Shown piece after piece: positions 44,899-57,554 of a stretch of 64,000 bases of DNA. The position numbers and the translations under genes were made by a program. The stretch spans positions 186,001-250,000 of the forward strand of contig JAGIBN010000001.1 in NCBI GenBank assembly GCA_017744315.1, read 5' to 3'. The number at the start of each line of letters is the position of its first letter. Positions within the stretch are counted from its first letter, which is position 1. This DNA is from Porphyrobacter sp. Its GTDB lineage: Bacteria > Pseudomonadota > Alphaproteobacteria > Sphingomonadales > Sphingomonadaceae. Under the pieces are notes generated by a model that worked only from the letters and a program-made list of their open reading frames with translations, had not been told where the DNA came from and made no database searches.

Positions 44899-45465
44899 AT
44901 GCATATGATCCGCAAGTGGTTTCCAGCCTTGGTTCTGGTCCTCGGACTTTCTCTGACGACGACCTTTGGACCGTCACATAGTGCCGTCGCCGCAAGCGCC
45001 TCGGAATTGACCCGGGACGGCAAGGCCGCGCTCGAGCGGCTTTACTCGAAGTCGGAAAAGGCTCGCATCTATGGTCGCGACGCTCACGCTATCCTCGTGT
45101 TTCCGAAGATCGTGAAGGCTGGCTTCGTGGTTGGCGGGCAGAGCGGGGAGGGCGTTCTGCTCATCGATGGAAAGCCGTCGGGATACTATCGGATCTCGGC
45201 AGCCTCGATCGGGTTGCAGGCCGGCGGGCAGACCTTTGGCTATGCGCTGTTCCTGATGAACGACACTGCGGTCGGCTACCTGCGGGAGAATAACGGCTGG
45301 GCGATCGGCACGGGCCCCAACGTCGTCGTTGTCACCGAGGGCGTAGCAGCAGAGGCCAACACCACGACACTCAAGAACGACGTCTACGCCTTCCCGTTCG
45401 ACCAGAAGGGCCTGATGGCCGGCGTGGACCTGGAAGGCTCGAAGATCACCCAGCTACGCAGGTAG
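44899..45465 (+). CDS. SYLF (Ysc84-type) lipid-binding domain protein, exported
   Basis: A 188-residue protein with a signal peptide (ALVLVLGLSLTTTFG, cleavage near AVAA). YGRDAHAILVFPKIVKAGFV and the Gly-rich GLQAGGQTFGYALF are the SYLF/YSC84 landmarks. These proteins bind phosphoinositides in eukaryotes; bacterial members are periplasmic or outer-membrane lipoprotein-like. A second ATG two codons later is possible. Confidence 0.88.
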   Translation: MHMIRKWFPALVLVLGLSLTTTFGPSHSAVAASASELTRDGKAALERLYSKSEKARIYGRDAHAILVFPKIVKAGFVVGGQSGEGVLLIDGKPSGYYRISAASIGLQAGGQTFGYALFLMNDTAVGYLRENNGWAIGTGPNVVVVTEGVAAEANTTTLKNDVYAFPFDQKGLMAGVDLEGSKITQLRR

Positions 45466-45838
45466 GGGTGCCTTCGCTTTCCGCTCGTCCTTGACCCTCT
45501 AAGCGAATCCCCTTAAGGGGCCGCCCATCCGCAAGGGGGCTTTGTCCCGTGCGGGTAGATAGAGCTGAACATTGCCGGTGATGTCCCGGGGGCCTTTGCG
45601 GATTCGCGAAAGGCCTTTCTCTGTTGGAACGGTCCACTAGGACGTTCTCGGGGCAGCCGTCAAAGTAACCCGGTGCTCATGGGCCTGGGTGGAGTGTTTC
45701 AGGCTCGCGTTAGGTTGTCGCTATGCGGCTCCTTTTGTTTCGCTGGGTCCCGGCCTTCGCCGGGATGACGAAGCAGATAACGCGGTCCTATTCCTTCACC
45801 CCGTCCCGGTAGCCCCGATAGAACGGTGAAGAGATTAC
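45466..45838 (+). promoter_or_regulatory. Leader and promoter region of the str operon
   Basis: 373 bp without a credible gene. It holds a perfect dyad CCCCTTAAGGGG near the SYLF gene end, and a weak -35/-10 pair (TTTCAG-17-GCTATG, ending near 45737). Close to rpsL is a hairpin TCCCGGC-cttc-GCCGGGA. GAAGAG precedes the rpsL ATG. The promoter call is tentative. Confidence 0.4.
45748..45765 (+). repeat. Short palindrome of a REP-like type
   Basis: TCCCGGC and GCCGGGA form a 7-bp stem with a 4-base loop, inside GGGTCCCGGCCTTCGCCGGG-ATGACG. As far as I recall this phrase is dispersed in sphingomonad and related genomes. It lies 75 bases before rpsL, so it may also act on the leader. Confidence 0.45.
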
Positions 45839-46210
45839 ATGCCGACTATTAACCAGCTGGTCCGCAAGGGCCGGGTCTTGCAGAAGGCCAAGAGCAAGGT
45901 TCCCGCGATGGAGCAGAACCCGCAGAAGCGCGGCGTTTGCACTCGCGTGTACACCACGACCCCGAAGAAGCCGAACTCGGCGCTTCGCAAGGTGGCCAAG
46001 ATCCGCCTGACCAACCAGCGCGAAGTCATCGCCTACATCCCCGGCGAAGGCCACAACCTGCAAGAGCACTCCGTGGTCCTGATCCGCGGCGGCCGTGTGC
46101 GCGACCTTCCCGGCGTGCGCTACCACGTGCTGCGCGGCGTGCTCGACACCCAGGGTGTCAAGGATCGCCGTCAGAGCCGCTCGAAGTACGGCGCCAAGCG
46201 TCCGAAGTAA
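45839..46210 (+). CDS. rpsL: 30S ribosomal protein S12
   Basis: 123 residues, full length. S12 sits at the decoding centre. [14 protein letters not shown] is intact, with Lys at 43. Position 88 in [13 protein letters not shown] is Arg, where E. coli and mycobacteria have the streptomycin-sensitive Lys. First gene of the str operon. Confidence 0.98.
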   Translation: MPTINQLVRKGRVLQKAKSKVPAMEQNPQKRGVCTRVYTTTPKKPNSALRKVAKIRLTNQREVIAYIPGEGHNLQEHSVVLIRGGRVRDLPGVRYHVLRGVLDTQGVKDRRQSRSKYGAKRPK

Positions 46211-46284
46211 GCGCTCGCGCTTTAGCTGGTTTCGGCCGCGCGCCCTTGGTTGGCTGGTGCGGCCCAAAATAAGGAATTAGTCCG

Positions 46285-46755
46285 ATGTCACGTCGTCGTC
46301 GTCCCGAGAAGCGGGAAATTCTGCCGGATCCCAAGTTCGGTGATCTCGTCCTGTCGAAGTTCATGAACAACCTCATGCTTGACGGTAAGAAGTCGGTTGC
46401 AGAGCGTATCGTCTATGGCGCGCTCGAAACCGTCGAGAGCCGTGCGAAGGCCGATCCGGTTGCGCTGTTCCACGATGCGCTGGCGAACGTTTCGCCGCAG
46501 GTGGAAGTGCGTTCGCGCCGTGTCGGTGGTGCGACCTACCAGGTTCCGGTCGAAGTTCGTCCGGAGCGTGCTCAGGCGCTCGCCATCCGCTGGCTGATCA
46601 ACGCGGCCCGCGGCCGTGCGGAAACCACCATGGCTGCCCGTCTCTCGGGTGAGCTGATGGATGCGGCGAACAATCGCGGCAACGCTGTCAAAAAGCGTGA
46701 AGATGCGCACCGTATGGCCGACGCCAACCGCGCGTTCTCGCACTACCGCTGGTAA
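46285..46755 (+). CDS. rpsG: 30S ribosomal protein S7
   Basis: 156 residues. S7 nucleates the 30S head and binds the 3' major domain of 16S r[22 protein letters not shown] is the family start and [20 protein letters not shown] the end. The gap to fusA contains a stem (GCTTCGCCCG with CGGGCGGAAGC) that could carry feedback control by S7, the str repressor in E. coli. Confidence 0.98.
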   Translation: MSRRRRPEKREILPDPKFGDLVLSKFMNNLMLDGKKSVAERIVYGALETVESRAKADPVALFHDALANVSPQVEVRSRRVGGATYQVPVEVRPERAQALAIRWLINAARGRAETTMAARLSGELMDAANNRGNAVKKREDAHRMADANRAFSHYRW

Positions 46756-46818
46756 TCGAAATCCGCTTCGCCCGTTCCTTCATAGAGGGGCGGGCGGAAG
46801 CACCCTGGAGTAAGCACA

Positions 46819-48912
<2,094 letters not shown>

Positions 48913-49007
48913 GGCGAGCGCACCGTTTAGGGGCGGCGCCTGATTCAGGGGCGCCCGCTCCGTTCTCCGTCAGAATCCCAGATTCGAAGAACAGAAGGTT
49001 ATAGGAA

Positions 49008-50183
49008 ATGGCCAAGGAAAAGTTCCAGCGGAACAAGCCGCACTGCAACATCGGTACCATCGGTCACGTCGACCATGGCAAGACCACGCTGACCGCGGCG
49101 ATCACCAAGGTGCAGGGCGCGCCGGTTGACTTCTCGAACATCGACAAGGCTCCGGAAGAGCGCGAACGCGGCATCACCATCTCGACCGCTCACGTTGAGT
49201 ACGAGACCGACGCCCGCCACTACGCGCACGTCGACTGCCCGGGTCACGCCGACTACGTGAAGAACATGATCACCGGTGCGGCGCAGATGGACGGCGCTAT
49301 CCTGGTGGTGAACGCTGCTGACGGCCCGATGCCGCAGACCCGCGAGCACATCCTGCTCGCCCGTCAGGTCGGCGTGCCGGCTCTCGTGGTGTACATGAAC
49401 AAGGTCGACCAGGTTGACGACGCCGAGATCCTCGAGCTCGTCGAGCTGGAAGTTCGCGAGCTGCTCTCGAGCTACAACTTCGACGGCGACAACATTCCGA
49501 TCATCAAGGGTTCGGCTCTGGCCGCTCTTGAAGGCCGTGATGACGAAATCGGCAAGAACTCGATCATCGAGCTGATGAAGGCCGTTGACGAGTACATCCC
49601 GCAGCCGCCGCGTCCGACCGACAAGCCGTTCCTGATGCCGATCGAAGACGTGTTCTCGATCTCGGGCCGTGGCACCGTGGTGACCGGCCGTATCGAAACC
49701 GGCATCGTGAAGGTTGGCGACGAAGTCGAGATCGTGGGTATCCGCGACACGCAGAAGTCGACCGTCACCGGCGTGGAAATGTTCCGCAAGCTGCTCGACA
49801 GCGGTGAAGCCGGCGACAACGTCGGTGCGCTGCTCCGCGGCACCGGTCGTGACGACGTCGAGCGTGGCCAGGTTCTGGCCAAGCCGGGCACCGTCACCCC
49901 GCACACCGAATTCAACGCCGAAGTCTACGTGCTGTCGAAGGACGAAGGTGGCCGTCACACGCCGTTCTTCGCCAACTACCGCCCGCAGTTCTACTTCCGC
50001 ACCACCGACGTGACCGGTGAAGTGATCCTCCCCGAGGGCACCGAGATGGTCATGCCGGGCGACAACGTCACGATCGGCGTCAAGCTGATCGCTCCGATCG
50101 CGATGGATGAGGGTCTTCGCTTCGCAATTCGCGAAGGCGGCCGCACCGTCGGTTCGGGGGTTGTCAGCAAGATCACGAAGTAA
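49008..50183 (+). CDS. tuf: Translation elongation factor Tu
   Basis: 391 residues. [12 protein letters not shown] (P-loop), [12 protein letters not shown] (switch I end), DCPGHADYV (G3) and MNKVDQVD (G4) are intact. The stretch between helix A and IDKAPEE is QGAPVDFSN, 9 residues against 14 in E. coli, which accounts for the short total length. This may be a clade trait. The AGAAGGTTATAGGAA leader supplies a modest ribosome binding site. Confidence 0.98.
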   Translation: MAKEKFQRNKPHCNIGTIGHVDHGKTTLTAAITKVQGAPVDFSNIDKAPEERERGITISTAHVEYETDARHYAHVDCPGHADYVKNMITGAAQMDGAILVVNAADGPMPQTREHILLARQVGVPALVVYMNKVDQVDDAEILELVELEVRELLSSYNFDGDNIPIIKGSALAALEGRDDEIGKNSIIELMKAVDEYIPQPPRPTDKPFLMPIEDVFSISGRGTVVTGRIETGIVKVGDEVEIVGIRDTQKSTVTGVEMFRKLLDSGEAGDNVGALLRGTGRDDVERGQVLAKPGTVTPHTEFNAEVYVLSKDEGGRHTPFFANYRPQFYFRTTDVTGEVILPEGTEMVMPGDNVTIGVKLIAPIAMDEGLRFAIREGGRTVGSGVVSKITK

Positions 50184-50239
50184 TATAGGCGCCGCTCCGG
50201 GCGGGTCCTGAGGGATTCGCCCGGTCGGTATTCATGGGG

Positions 50240-50300
50240 GCCGCCCCTTCCCAGAACTTGCTTGGCAAGGCTGGTGAGGCGGGGCGGCTTCTTATTTTTT
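50240..50300 (+). terminator. Structured terminator-like region between tuf and rpsJ
   Basis: GCCGCCCC pairs with GGGGCGGC around an inner CCAG/CTGG and CTTGC/GCAAG stem. TTCTTATTTTTT follows at once. It looks like an intrinsic terminator after tuf, or an attenuator at the head of the S10 block. Confidence 0.65.
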
Positions 50301-50346
50301 GGTGGTCCCCCAGGATCACTTGGCTCTTTCGCATCGGTAGTAGGAC

Positions 50347-50658
<312 letters not shown>

Positions 50659-50675
50659 TAGCCAGTTCACCTATG

Positions 50676-50693
50676 CCCCCGCTTCGGCGGGGG
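50676..50693 (+). promoter_or_regulatory. UUCG-capped hairpin between rpsJ and rplC
   Basis: CCCCCGC and GCGGGGG form a 7-bp stem closed by a C(UUCG)G tetraloop, followed by TCTTGAT. Very stable. It lies at the start of the 219-bp rpsJ-rplC gap, the longest inside the S10 block, and may be a weak terminator or a leader element. Confidence 0.6.
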
Positions 50694-50877
50694 TCTTGAT
50701 CGGCCGATCCACTGGGTTGCCGATCCGGACATAGGGATACCGCCGACATTCAGTCGGGCCGCGTCCCCCGTCTCGCCTCTCTCGGGAGGCACTCAGCCCG
50801 GACGGGGCGATGCAAGACAATTTGGGCTGGCAAGCCTGTCGGATGGTCCGGCAGGCCTCTGTTGAAGGAGCTAGATC

Positions 50878-51768
50878 ATGCGCACTGGCGTGATCGCAAA
50901 GAAAGTCGGGATGACCCGCCTGTTCCAGGAGGACGGCCGTCACGTGCCCGTCACCGTCCTGGCGCTGGAGGATTGTCAGGTCGTGTCGCATCGTACGTCG
51001 GAGCGTGACGGTTACGTCGCTCTCCAGCTCGGTGCTGGCGAGGCCAAGCAGAAGAACGTAGCCAAGCCGCAGCGCGAGCATTTCGCCAAGGCTGAGGTTC
51101 CGCTCAAGAAGAAGGTTGCTGAGTTCCGCCTCGACAACGAGGACGCGCTCCTCCCCGTCGGCGCGACGATCAGTGCCGAACATTTTGTCGCCGGTCAGAT
51201 GGTCGATGTCTCGGGTCACACCCAGGGCAAGGGATTTCAGGGCGGTATGAAGCGCTGGGGCTTCGGCGGTATGCGCGCCACCCACGGTGTCTCGATCTCG
51301 CACCGTGCACTCGGTTCGACCGGTCAGCGCCAGGATCCGGGCAAGGTCTTCAAGAACAAGAAGATGGCCGGTCACATGGGTGACAAGCAGCGCACGCAGC
51401 AGAACCTCGAAGTCGTCCGTACCGACGCGGTTCGTGGCCTGATCTTCGTCAAGGGCTCGGTCCCGGGCGCGAAGAACGGCTGGCTGCTGGTTCGCGACGC
51501 GGTCAAGCTTCCGCTTCCGGAAGGTGCTCCGTTCCCGGGCGCGATCCTGGAAAAGAAGAGCTCGCTCCCTGAGCATGCAGAAGCTCCGGCCGGCATGGTC
51601 GAAGCGGCTGCCGAGCACGAAATCGATACCGGCCCGACCACCGAGGAAGCGGACGCTCTGCTCGCCGAGCAGCATGCTGGTGCCGCAACCGAGGCTGAGC
51701 AGGCCGCGGAACAGAACAACGAAGCCGAGGGCAATGCGCCCGAAGCTGACGAAGGCAAGGAGGGCTGA
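50878..51768 (+). CDS. rplC: 50S ribosomal protein L3 with acidic C-terminal extension
   Basis: 296 residues against roughly 210-250 for most bacteria. The body ends near residue 225 ([11 protein letters not shown]). [20 protein letters not shown] holds the loop near the peptidyl transferase centre and the methylated Gln. The last 70 residues are Glu/Ala-rich with no hydrophobic core, for example [18 protein letters not shown]3 starts 50S assembly. The next start lies 3 bases on. Confidence 0.97.
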   Translation: MRTGVIAKKVGMTRLFQEDGRHVPVTVLALEDCQVVSHRTSERDGYVALQLGAGEAKQKNVAKPQREHFAKAEVPLKKKVAEFRLDNEDALLPVGATISAEHFVAGQMVDVSGHTQGKGFQGGMKRWGFGGMRATHGVSISHRALGSTGQRQDPGKVFKNKKMAGHMGDKQRTQQNLEVVRTDAVRGLIFVKGSVPGAKNGWLLVRDAVKLPLPEGAPFPGAILEKKSSLPEHAEAPAGMVEAAAEHEIDTGPTTEEADALLAEQHAGAATEAEQAAEQNNEAEGNAPEADEGKEG

Positions 51769-51771
51769 TCC

Positions 51772-52395
51772 GTGAAGGTTAAGGTTCAGCAACTCGACGG
51801 CAAGGCCGCTGGCGACATCGAACTTAGCGATGCCGTCTTCGGTGTGGAGCCGCGCGCAGACATTCTGCATCGCGTCGTCACCTGGCAACTCGAGAATCGT
51901 CGCGGCACTGCCCGCCCGACCCGCGAACGTTCGGACGTCGCTCGTACCGGCAAGAAGTGGGGTCGCCAGAAGGGCGGCGGCACGGCTCGCCACGGCGATC
52001 GCCGCGCTCCGGTGTTCATCGGCGGTGGTAAGGCTCACGGTGCCAAGCTGCGTGAGTTCGAGCAGTCGCTCAACAAGAAGGTCCGTGCACTCGGTCTGAA
52101 GATGGCCCTGTCGGCCAAGGCGAAGGACGGCCTCGTTGTCGTCGACAGCCTTGAGCTCAAGGACGCCAAGACCAAGGCGCTCAAGGGTACCTTCGACAAG
52201 GCCGGCTGGAACGGCAAGGTTCTGGTGATCGATGGTGACGCGGTGAATGACGGTTTCCGTCTGGCCGCCGGCAACCTTCCGGGCGTGAACGTGCTCCCGG
52301 CCATCGGCGCCAACGTCTATGACATCCTGAAGCATGACACGCTGGTGCTGACGCGCTCCGCTGTCGAAAAGCTGGAGGCGCGGTTCAATGGCTAA
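51772..52395 (+). CDS. rplD: 50S ribosomal protein L4
   Basis: 207 residues with a GTG start. [20 protein letters not shown] is the extended loop that lines the exit tunnel. The tail [21 protein letters not shown] is typical. In E. coli L4 represses the S10 operon; no leader match is visible here. Overlaps rplW by 8 bases. Confidence 0.98.
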   Translation: MKVKVQQLDGKAAGDIELSDAVFGVEPRADILHRVVTWQLENRRGTARPTRERSDVARTGKKWGRQKGGGTARHGDRRAPVFIGGGKAHGAKLREFEQSLNKKVRALGLKMALSAKAKDGLVVVDSLELKDAKTKALKGTFDKAGWNGKVLVIDGDAVNDGFRLAAGNLPGVNVLPAIGANVYDILKHDTLVLTRSAVEKLEARFNG

Positions 52396-52699
52396 GAAGC
52401 AGGAAGTGGATGCGCGTCACTACGACGTCATCCTCAGCCCCCACATCACCGAGAAGTCGACGCTGCTCTCCGAGCATAACGCGATCGTCTTCAAGGTCGC
52501 CAAGACCGCGAGCAAGCCGCAGGTCAAGGAGGCTGTCGAGGCGCTTTACGATCGCAAGGTCGCAGGCGTGAACATCATTGTCCAGAAGGGCAAGACCAAG
52601 CGCTGGAAGGGTCAGCCCTACAAGCGCACCGATGTGAAGAAGGCGATCGTGACCCTGGCCGAAGGCCAGGAGCCGATCGACATCACCAGCGGTATCTGA
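52388..52699 (+). CDS. rplW: 50S ribosomal protein L23
   Basis: 103 residues. [20 protein letters not shown] is the family start. L23 surrounds the tunnel exit and docks trigger factor and SRP. The gene begins inside rplD, so the two are coupled. Confidence 0.98.
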   Translation: MAKKQEVDARHYDVILSPHITEKSTLLSEHNAIVFKVAKTASKPQVKEAVEALYDRKVAGVNIIVQKGKTKRWKGQPYKRTDVKKAIVTLAEGQEPIDITSGI

Positions 52700-52711
52700 G
52701 GCTAGAACAAG

Positions 52712-53548
52712 ATGGCACTCAAGAACTATAATCCGACCAGCCCGGCCCGTCGTGGCCTGATCCTGGTCGACCGCTCGGCGCTCTATAAGGGCAAGCCGGT
52801 GAAGGCGCTTACCGAAGGCAAGCGCAAGACCGGTGGCCGTAACAACAAGGGTCACGTGACCTCGCGCGGTATCGCCGGCGGCCACAAGCAGAAGTACCGC
52901 TTCATCGACTTCAAGCGTCGCAAGTGGGACATGGCTGCTACGGTCGAGCGGATCGAATACGATCCCAACCGGACCGCGTTCATCGCCCTCATCAAGTATG
53001 AGGACGGCGAACTGGCCTACATCCTCGCCCCGAACCGTCTCGCCCCCGGCGACCAGGTCATCGCGGGTGAGCGCGTGGACACCAAGGTCGGCAACGCGAT
53101 GCTTCTCGGCCAGATGCCGGTCGGCACGATCTGCCACAACGTCGAGATGAAGCCGGGCAAGGGCGGCCAGATCGCCCGTTCTGCCGGGACTTACGTCCAG
53201 CTCGTCGGCCGCGACCGCGGCATGGTAATCGTCCGCCTGAACTCGGGTGAGCAGCGTTACCTCCGTGCAGATTGCATGGGCACGGTCGGTGCGGTGTCGA
53301 ACCCTGACAACTCCAACCAGAACTTCGCCAAGGCTGGCCGTAAGCGCTGGATGGGCGTGAGGCCGCTGACGCGCGGTGTCGCGAAGAACCCGGTCGACCA
53401 CCCGCACGGCGGTGGTGAAGGCCGGACCTCGGGCGGTCGCCATCCGGTGACGCCATGGGGCAAGCCGACGAAGGGTGCGCGCACTCGTCATAACAAGCAG
53501 ACGGACAAGATGATCATCCGTTCGCGCCACGCTAAGAAGAAGAGGTAA
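52712..53548 (+). CDS. rplB: 50S ribosomal protein L2
   Basis: 278 residues. [20 protein letters not shown] and the C-terminal [20 protein letters not shown], with the essential His, are intact. L2 supports peptidyl transfer and subunit joining. Confidence 0.98.
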   Translation: MALKNYNPTSPARRGLILVDRSALYKGKPVKALTEGKRKTGGRNNKGHVTSRGIAGGHKQKYRFIDFKRRKWDMAATVERIEYDPNRTAFIALIKYEDGELAYILAPNRLAPGDQVIAGERVDTKVGNAMLLGQMPVGTICHNVEMKPGKGGQIARSAGTYVQLVGRDRGMVIVRLNSGEQRYLRADCMGTVGAVSNPDNSNQNFAKAGRKRWMGVRPLTRGVAKNPVDHPHGGGEGRTSGGRHPVTPWGKPTKGARTRHNKQTDKMIIRSRHAKKKR

Positions 53549-53553
53549 GCGAC

Positions 53554-53829
53554 ATGGCTCGTTCCGTCTGGAAAGGCCCGTTCGTCGAACTGCAGCTGCT
53601 GAAGAAGGCAGAAGAGGCTCAGGACAAGGGTGCCCGCGCGCCGATCAAGACCTGGTCGCGTCGCAGCACGATCCTGCCGCAGTTCGTCGGCCTGACCTTC
53701 AACGTCTACAATGGCCAGAAGTTCATTCCGGTGTCCGTCAACGAGGACATGGTTGGTCACAAGCTCGGTGAGTTTTCGCCCACGCGCAACTTCCCGGGTC
53801 ACGCTGGTGACAAGAAGGGTAAGCGCTGA
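53554..53829 (+). CDS. rpsS: 30S ribosomal protein S19
   Basis: 91 residues. [20 protein letters not shown] and TVHN-equivalent [20 protein letters not shown] are characteristic. Head protein, pairs with S13. Its stop overlaps the rplV start (TGATG). Confidence 0.98.
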   Translation: MARSVWKGPFVELQLLKKAEEAQDKGARAPIKTWSRRSTILPQFVGLTFNVYNGQKFIPVSVNEDMVGHKLGEFSPTRNFPGHAGDKKGKR

Positions 53830-54209
53830 TGAGCAAGCAGAAAGCTCCCCGCCGCGTAGGCGATAACGAGGCGCTGGCTGTCGGCACCACCATTCGTGGT
53901 TCCGCGCAGAAGCTCAACCTCGTTGCTGCCCTGATCCGTGGCCGCAAGGCAGAAGAGGCTCTGAACATCCTCGCCTTCTCGAAGAAGGCGATGGCTGTCG
54001 ATGCCCGCAAGGTGCTCGCAAGCGCGATCGCCAATGCCGAGAACAACCACAACCTCGACGTCGACGCTCTCGTCGTTGCCGAGGCCAGCGTTGGCAAGTC
54101 GATCACCATGAAGCGTTTCGCAACGCGCGGCCGTGGCAAGTCCACGCGCATCCTGAAGCCGTTCAGCCGGCTCCGGATCGTCGTGCGCGAGCAGGAAGAA
54201 GAGGCTTAA
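53829..54209 (+). CDS. rplV: 50S ribosomal protein L22
   Basis: 126 residues. [20 protein letters not shown] and the beta hairpin region [18 protein letters not shown], which lines the tunnel, are present. No insertion or deletion is seen at the macrolide-related loop. Confidence 0.98.
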   Translation: MSKQKAPRRVGDNEALAVGTTIRGSAQKLNLVAALIRGRKAEEALNILAFSKKAMAVDARKVLASAIANAENNHNLDVDALVVAEASVGKSITMKRFATRGRGKSTRILKPFSRLRIVVREQEEEA

Positions 54210-54210
54210 G

Positions 54211-54906
54211 ATGGGTCAGAAGAGCAATCCGATCGGCCTGCGCCTGCAGATCAACCGTACCTGGGACAGCCGCTGGTACGCAGAAGGCCGTAACTACAGC
54301 CAGCTGCTCAAGGAAGACATTGAGCTGCGCAAGTACATCATCGCGACCCTGCCGCAGGCAGCGATCTCGAAGGTGGTGATCGAACGTCCGGCCAAGCTGT
54401 GCCGCATCTCGATCTACGCTGCGCGTCCCGGTGTCATCATCGGCAAGAAGGGTGCGGACATCGAGAAGCTTCGTTCGAAGCTGGCCACGATGACCGACAG
54501 CGAAGTGAAGCTGAACATCGTCGAGATCCGCAAGCCGGAAATCGACGCGAAGCTCGTCGCTCAGGGTGTGGCCGACCAGCTGGTTCGCCGCGTGGCTTTC
54601 CGCCGTGCGATGAAGCGTGCTGTGCAGTCCGCTCTGCGTCTCGGCGCCGAGGGCATTCGTATCACTTGCGCTGGACGTCTCGGCGGTGCCGAAATCGCCC
54701 GCGTCGAGTGGTACCGCGAAGGTCGTGTGCCGCTGCACACGCTTCGTGCGAACGTCGACTATGCCGAAGCCGAGGCGCTCACCGCCTACGGGATCATCGG
54801 CATCAAGTGCTGGATCTTCAAGGGCGAGATCCTCGGCCACGATCCGATGGCGCAGGACCGGCTGATGATGGAGGCTCAAACCTCCGGCGTCCGCCCGGCC
54901 CGCTGA
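54211..54906 (+). CDS. rpsC: 30S ribosomal protein S3
   Basis: 231 residues. [20 protein letters not shown] and the KH domain [20 protein letters not shown] are clear. S3 forms part of the mRNA entry site. One base separates it from rplV. Confidence 0.98.
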   Translation: MGQKSNPIGLRLQINRTWDSRWYAEGRNYSQLLKEDIELRKYIIATLPQAAISKVVIERPAKLCRISIYAARPGVIIGKKGADIEKLRSKLATMTDSEVKLNIVEIRKPEIDAKLVAQGVADQLVRRVAFRRAMKRAVQSALRLGAEGIRITCAGRLGGAEIARVEWYREGRVPLHTLRANVDYAEAEALTAYGIIGIKCWIFKGEILGHDPMAQDRLMMEAQTSGVRPAR

Positions 54907-54921
54907 GCTGAGTAACAGACC

Positions 54922-55356
54922 ATGTTGCAACCGAAGAAAACCAAGTTCCGCAAGGCCTTCAAGGGCCGCATCAGCGGCGACGCGAAGGGCGGCACGGCGC
55001 TCAATTTCGGATCCTATGGCCTCAAGGCCATGGAACCGGAACGGATCACCGCGCGCCAGATCGAAGCGGCTCGCCGCGCGATCACTCGCCACATCAAGCG
55101 CCAGGGCCGTTTGTGGATCCGCGTGTTCCCCGACGTTCCGGTGTCGAAGAAGCCGGCCGAAGTCCGTCAGGGTAAGGGCAAGGGCGCTATCGAATATTGG
55201 GCTGCTCGCGTTAAGCCGGGCCGCATCCTGTTCGAACTCGACGGCGTTCCGGGTCCGCTCGCGGCCGAAGCGTTCGAGCGTGCGGCGATGAAGCTGCCGA
55301 TCAAGACCAAGGTTGTTGCCCGTCTCGGCGACAGCTCGCACCTGGGAGGCGAATGA
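54922..55356 (+). CDS. rplP: 50S ribosomal protein L16
   Basis: 144 residues. [17 protein letters not shown] and [20 protein letters not shown] are the standard landmarks. L16 orders the A-site tRNA region. It ends in ATGATG, which holds both its stop and the rpmC start. Confidence 0.98.
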   Translation: MLQPKKTKFRKAFKGRISGDAKGGTALNFGSYGLKAMEPERITARQIEAARRAITRHIKRQGRLWIRVFPDVPVSKKPAEVRQGKGKGAIEYWAARVKPGRILFELDGVPGPLAAEAFERAAMKLPIKTKVVARLGDSSHLGGE

Positions 55357-55568
55357 TGGCCCAGAAGAAGTTCGAGGACCTGCGCACCAAGACCGACGAT
55401 CAGCTGACTGATCAGCTCGTCGAACTGAAGCGCGAGCAGTTCAACCTGCGTTTCCAGGCCGCGACCAACCAGCTCGAGCGCCCTGCGCGGATCAAGGAAG
55501 TCCGCCGTGCGATCGCGCAGATCAAGACCTTGCAGACCGAGCGTACGCGCTCGGCCGCCAAGGCATAA
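55353..55568 (+). CDS. rpmC: 50S ribosomal protein L29
   Basis: 71 residues. A two-helix protein near the tunnel exit; [20 protein letters not shown] is the family core. Either of two adjacent ATGs (55353 or 55356) can start it; the first overlaps the rplP stop. Confidence 0.97.
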   Translation: MMAQKKFEDLRTKTDDQLTDQLVELKREQFNLRFQAATNQLERPARIKEVRRAIAQIKTLQTERTRSAAKA

Positions 55569-55579
55569 GGAGCTAGACG

Positions 55580-55870
55580 ATGCCGAAACGCATCCTTATC
55601 GGGACCGTCGTCTCCGACAAGACCGACAAGACCGTGACCGTGAAGGTCGAGCGCAAGGAAAAGCACCCGCTTTACGGGAAGATCATCCGCCGCTCGAAGA
55701 AGTATCACGCTCACGACGAAGCGAATGAATACAAGCCCGGCGACACCGTCCGCATCGAGGAGACTCGTCCGATCTCCAAGACCAAGACGTGGCGCGTGCT
55801 CGATCGTGTCCAGGCCGGCAAGGGCGTGGCGATCGAAGCCGACCTCGAGGTCGAGGCGGCGGGCAACTGA
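55580..55870 (+). CDS. rpsQ: 30S ribosomal protein S17
   Basis: 96 residues. [20 protein letters not shown] and [19 protein letters not shown] show the OB fold. The C-terminus [13 protein letters not shown] is slightly longer and more acidic than in E. coli. AAGGAG precedes the start. Confidence 0.98.
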   Translation: MPKRILIGTVVSDKTDKTVTVKVERKEKHPLYGKIIRRSKKYHAHDEANEYKPGDTVRIEETRPISKTKTWRVLDRVQAGKGVAIEADLEVEAAGN

Positions 55871-55876
55871 GCTAGG

Positions 55877-55925
55877 CCCCGTTTCGGCGGGGATAGGATT
55901 TGGAACTGCCGGACTCGTTCCGGCA
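55877..55925 (+). promoter_or_regulatory. Two hairpins between rpsQ and rplN
   Basis: A first stem (CCCCG with CGGGG) is followed by a perfect 7-bp stem TGCCGGA-ctcgt-TCCGGCA. The 79-bp gap is one of the larger ones in the block and marks the S10/spc boundary. In E. coli spc feedback acts near rplE, so a leader role here is only a possibility. Confidence 0.4.
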
Positions 55926-55949
55926 AGCCAGTGAGAAGGAACCGGATCG

Positions 55950-56318
55950 ATGATCCAGATGCAGTCCAATCTCGACGTCGCGGACAACAGCGGCGCTAAG
56001 CGCGTCCAGTGCATTAAGGTGCTGGGCGGGTCGAAGCGTCGTACCGCCGGCGTCGGCGACGTGATCGTCGTCTCCGTCAAGGAGGCGCAGCCGCGCGCTC
56101 GCGTGAAGAAGGGTGACGTTCACCGTGCGGTGATCGTGCGTACCCGCAAGGATGTGCGCCGTCCCGACGGCAGCGTTATCCGCTTCGACACCAACGCCGC
56201 GGTTCTCGTGAACAAGAACGAAGAGCCGATCGGCACCCGTATCTTTGGACCGGTCGTGCGCGAGCTGCGCTCGAAGGGTTTCATGAAGATCATCTCGCTT
56301 GCTCCGGAGGTGCTGTAA
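55950..56318 (+). CDS. rplN: 50S ribosomal protein L14
   Basis: 122 residues. [19 protein letters not shown] is the invariant start and [13 protein letters not shown] the C-terminal landmark. L14 forms an intersubunit bridge. First gene of the spc block; its stop overlaps the rplX start. Confidence 0.98.
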   Translation: MIQMQSNLDVADNSGAKRVQCIKVLGGSKRRTAGVGDVIVVSVKEAQPRARVKKGDVHRAVIVRTRKDVRRPDGSVIRFDTNAAVLVNKNEEPIGTRIFGPVVRELRSKGFMKIISLAPEVL

Positions 56319-56638
56319 TGAGCGCCGCTAAGATCAAGAAGGGTGACCAGGTCGTCGTCCTGTCCGGCAAGGACAAGGGCCGCACCGGCACCGTAAGCCA
56401 GGTTCTTCCGAAGGTCGGCAAGGTCGTGGTCGATGGCGTCAACGTCGCCGTCCGTCACCGCAAGCCGAGCCAGGCGAACCCGCAGGGCGGCATCGACCGC
56501 TCGCCCGCTCCGATGGCGATCAGCAAGGTCGCCGTTGCCGATCCCAAGGATGGCAAGCCCACCCGCGTCCGCTTCGAAGAGCGTGACGGCAAGAAGGTGC
56601 GCGTCGCCGTCAAGTCCGGGGAAAAGATCGATGGCTGA
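56318..56638 (+). CDS. rplX: 50S ribosomal protein L24
   Basis: 106 residues. [20 protein letters not shown] is the KOW motif. An assembly-initiating 50S protein. It overlaps rplE by 8 bases. Confidence 0.98.
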   Translation: MSAAKIKKGDQVVVLSGKDKGRTGTVSQVLPKVGKVVVDGVNVAVRHRKPSQANPQGGIDRSPAPMAISKVAVADPKDGKPTRVRFEERDGKKVRVAVKSGEKIDG

Positions 56639-57212
56639 CAAGTACGTCCCGCGCCTGAAAAAGGCTTACGAGGATCGCATCGCCAAGGCGATGACCGAGA
56701 AGTTCGGCTACACCAACCCGCTTCAGATTCCGAAGCTGGAGAAAGTCACGCTCAACATGGGCGTCGGCGAAGCCAGCCAGGACAAGAAGAAGGTCCAGGT
56801 TGCAGCCGAAGAAATGGAGCTGATCGCCGGTCAGAAGCCGGTCATCACCAAGGCGAAGAAGTCGATCGCGCAGTTCAAGCTGCGTGAAGGCATGCCGATC
56901 GGTTGCAAGGTAACCCTGCGCAGCGATCGCATGTTCGAGTTCGTCGACCGTCTGGTGACCATCGCAATGCCCCGCATCCGCGACTTCCGTGGTCTGAACC
57001 CGAAGTCGTTCGATGGTCGTGGCAACTACGCGATGGGTCTCAAGGAACAGATCGTGTTCCCCGAGATCAGCTACGACAAGATTGAGAAGGTGCGTGGCAT
57101 GGACATCATCGTCACCACCACCGCCAAGACCGATGAGGAAGCGCGCGAGCTGCTTCGTCTTTTCGGTTTCCCGTTCCCGGCCGAGCAGGCTGAAGAGAAG
57201 GAGGCGGCATAA
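56631..57212 (+). CDS. rplE: 50S ribosomal protein L5
   Basis: 193 residues from [17 protein letters not shown]; a longer frame reaching into rplX is rejected. [20 protein letters not shown] and [20 protein letters not shown] are family signatures. L5 binds 5S rRNA. The C-terminus has a 10-residue Glu/Ala tail ([10 protein letters not shown]). Confidence 0.98.
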   Translation: MADKYVPRLKKAYEDRIAKAMTEKFGYTNPLQIPKLEKVTLNMGVGEASQDKKKVQVAAEEMELIAGQKPVITKAKKSIAQFKLREGMPIGCKVTLRSDRMFEFVDRLVTIAMPRIRDFRGLNPKSFDGRGNYAMGLKEQIVFPEISYDKIEKVRGMDIIVTTTAKTDEEARELLRLFGFPFPAEQAEEKEAA

Positions 57213-57236
57213 GCCGCCTCAGGAGAGCTTAAGTCC

Positions 57237-57542
57237 ATGGCGAAACTGAGTTCGATCAACAAGAACGAGCGTCGTAAGAAGCTCGTCAAGAAGTACGCGG
57301 CCAAGTACGCGAAGCTTAAGGCTATTGCCGATGACGAGTCGCTGGATGACGGCGAGCGTCTGATCGCGCGCCTGAAGCTGGCTGAGGTGCCGCGTAACGG
57401 CAACCCGACCCGCGTGCGCAACCGTTGCAACACCACCGGCCGCCCCCGCGGCGTTTATCGCAAGTTCGGCCTCAACAGGATCGAGATCCGGAATCTGGGC
57501 AACAAGGGCCTGATTCCCGGTCTGACCAAGTCGAGCTGGTGA
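57237..57542 (+). CDS. rpsN: 30S ribosomal protein S14
   Basis: 101 residues, the zinc-free form (no CxxC pairs). [20 protein letters not shown] and [20 protein letters not shown] are characteristic. It follows a short gap after rplE. Confidence 0.98.
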   Translation: MAKLSSINKNERRKKLVKKYAAKYAKLKAIADDESLDDGERLIARLKLAEVPRNGNPTRVRNRCNTTGRPRGVYRKFGLNRIEIRNLGNKGLIPGLTKSSW

Positions 57543-57554
57543 GGATCTGACGAG

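Noticed and set aside
50671..52335. 554-codon minus-strand frame over rplC and rplD
   Set aside because: Shadow of highly biased ribosomal codons; no recognisable domain and no ribosome binding site. The same applies to the long antisense frames over fusA, tuf, rplB, rpsC and secY.
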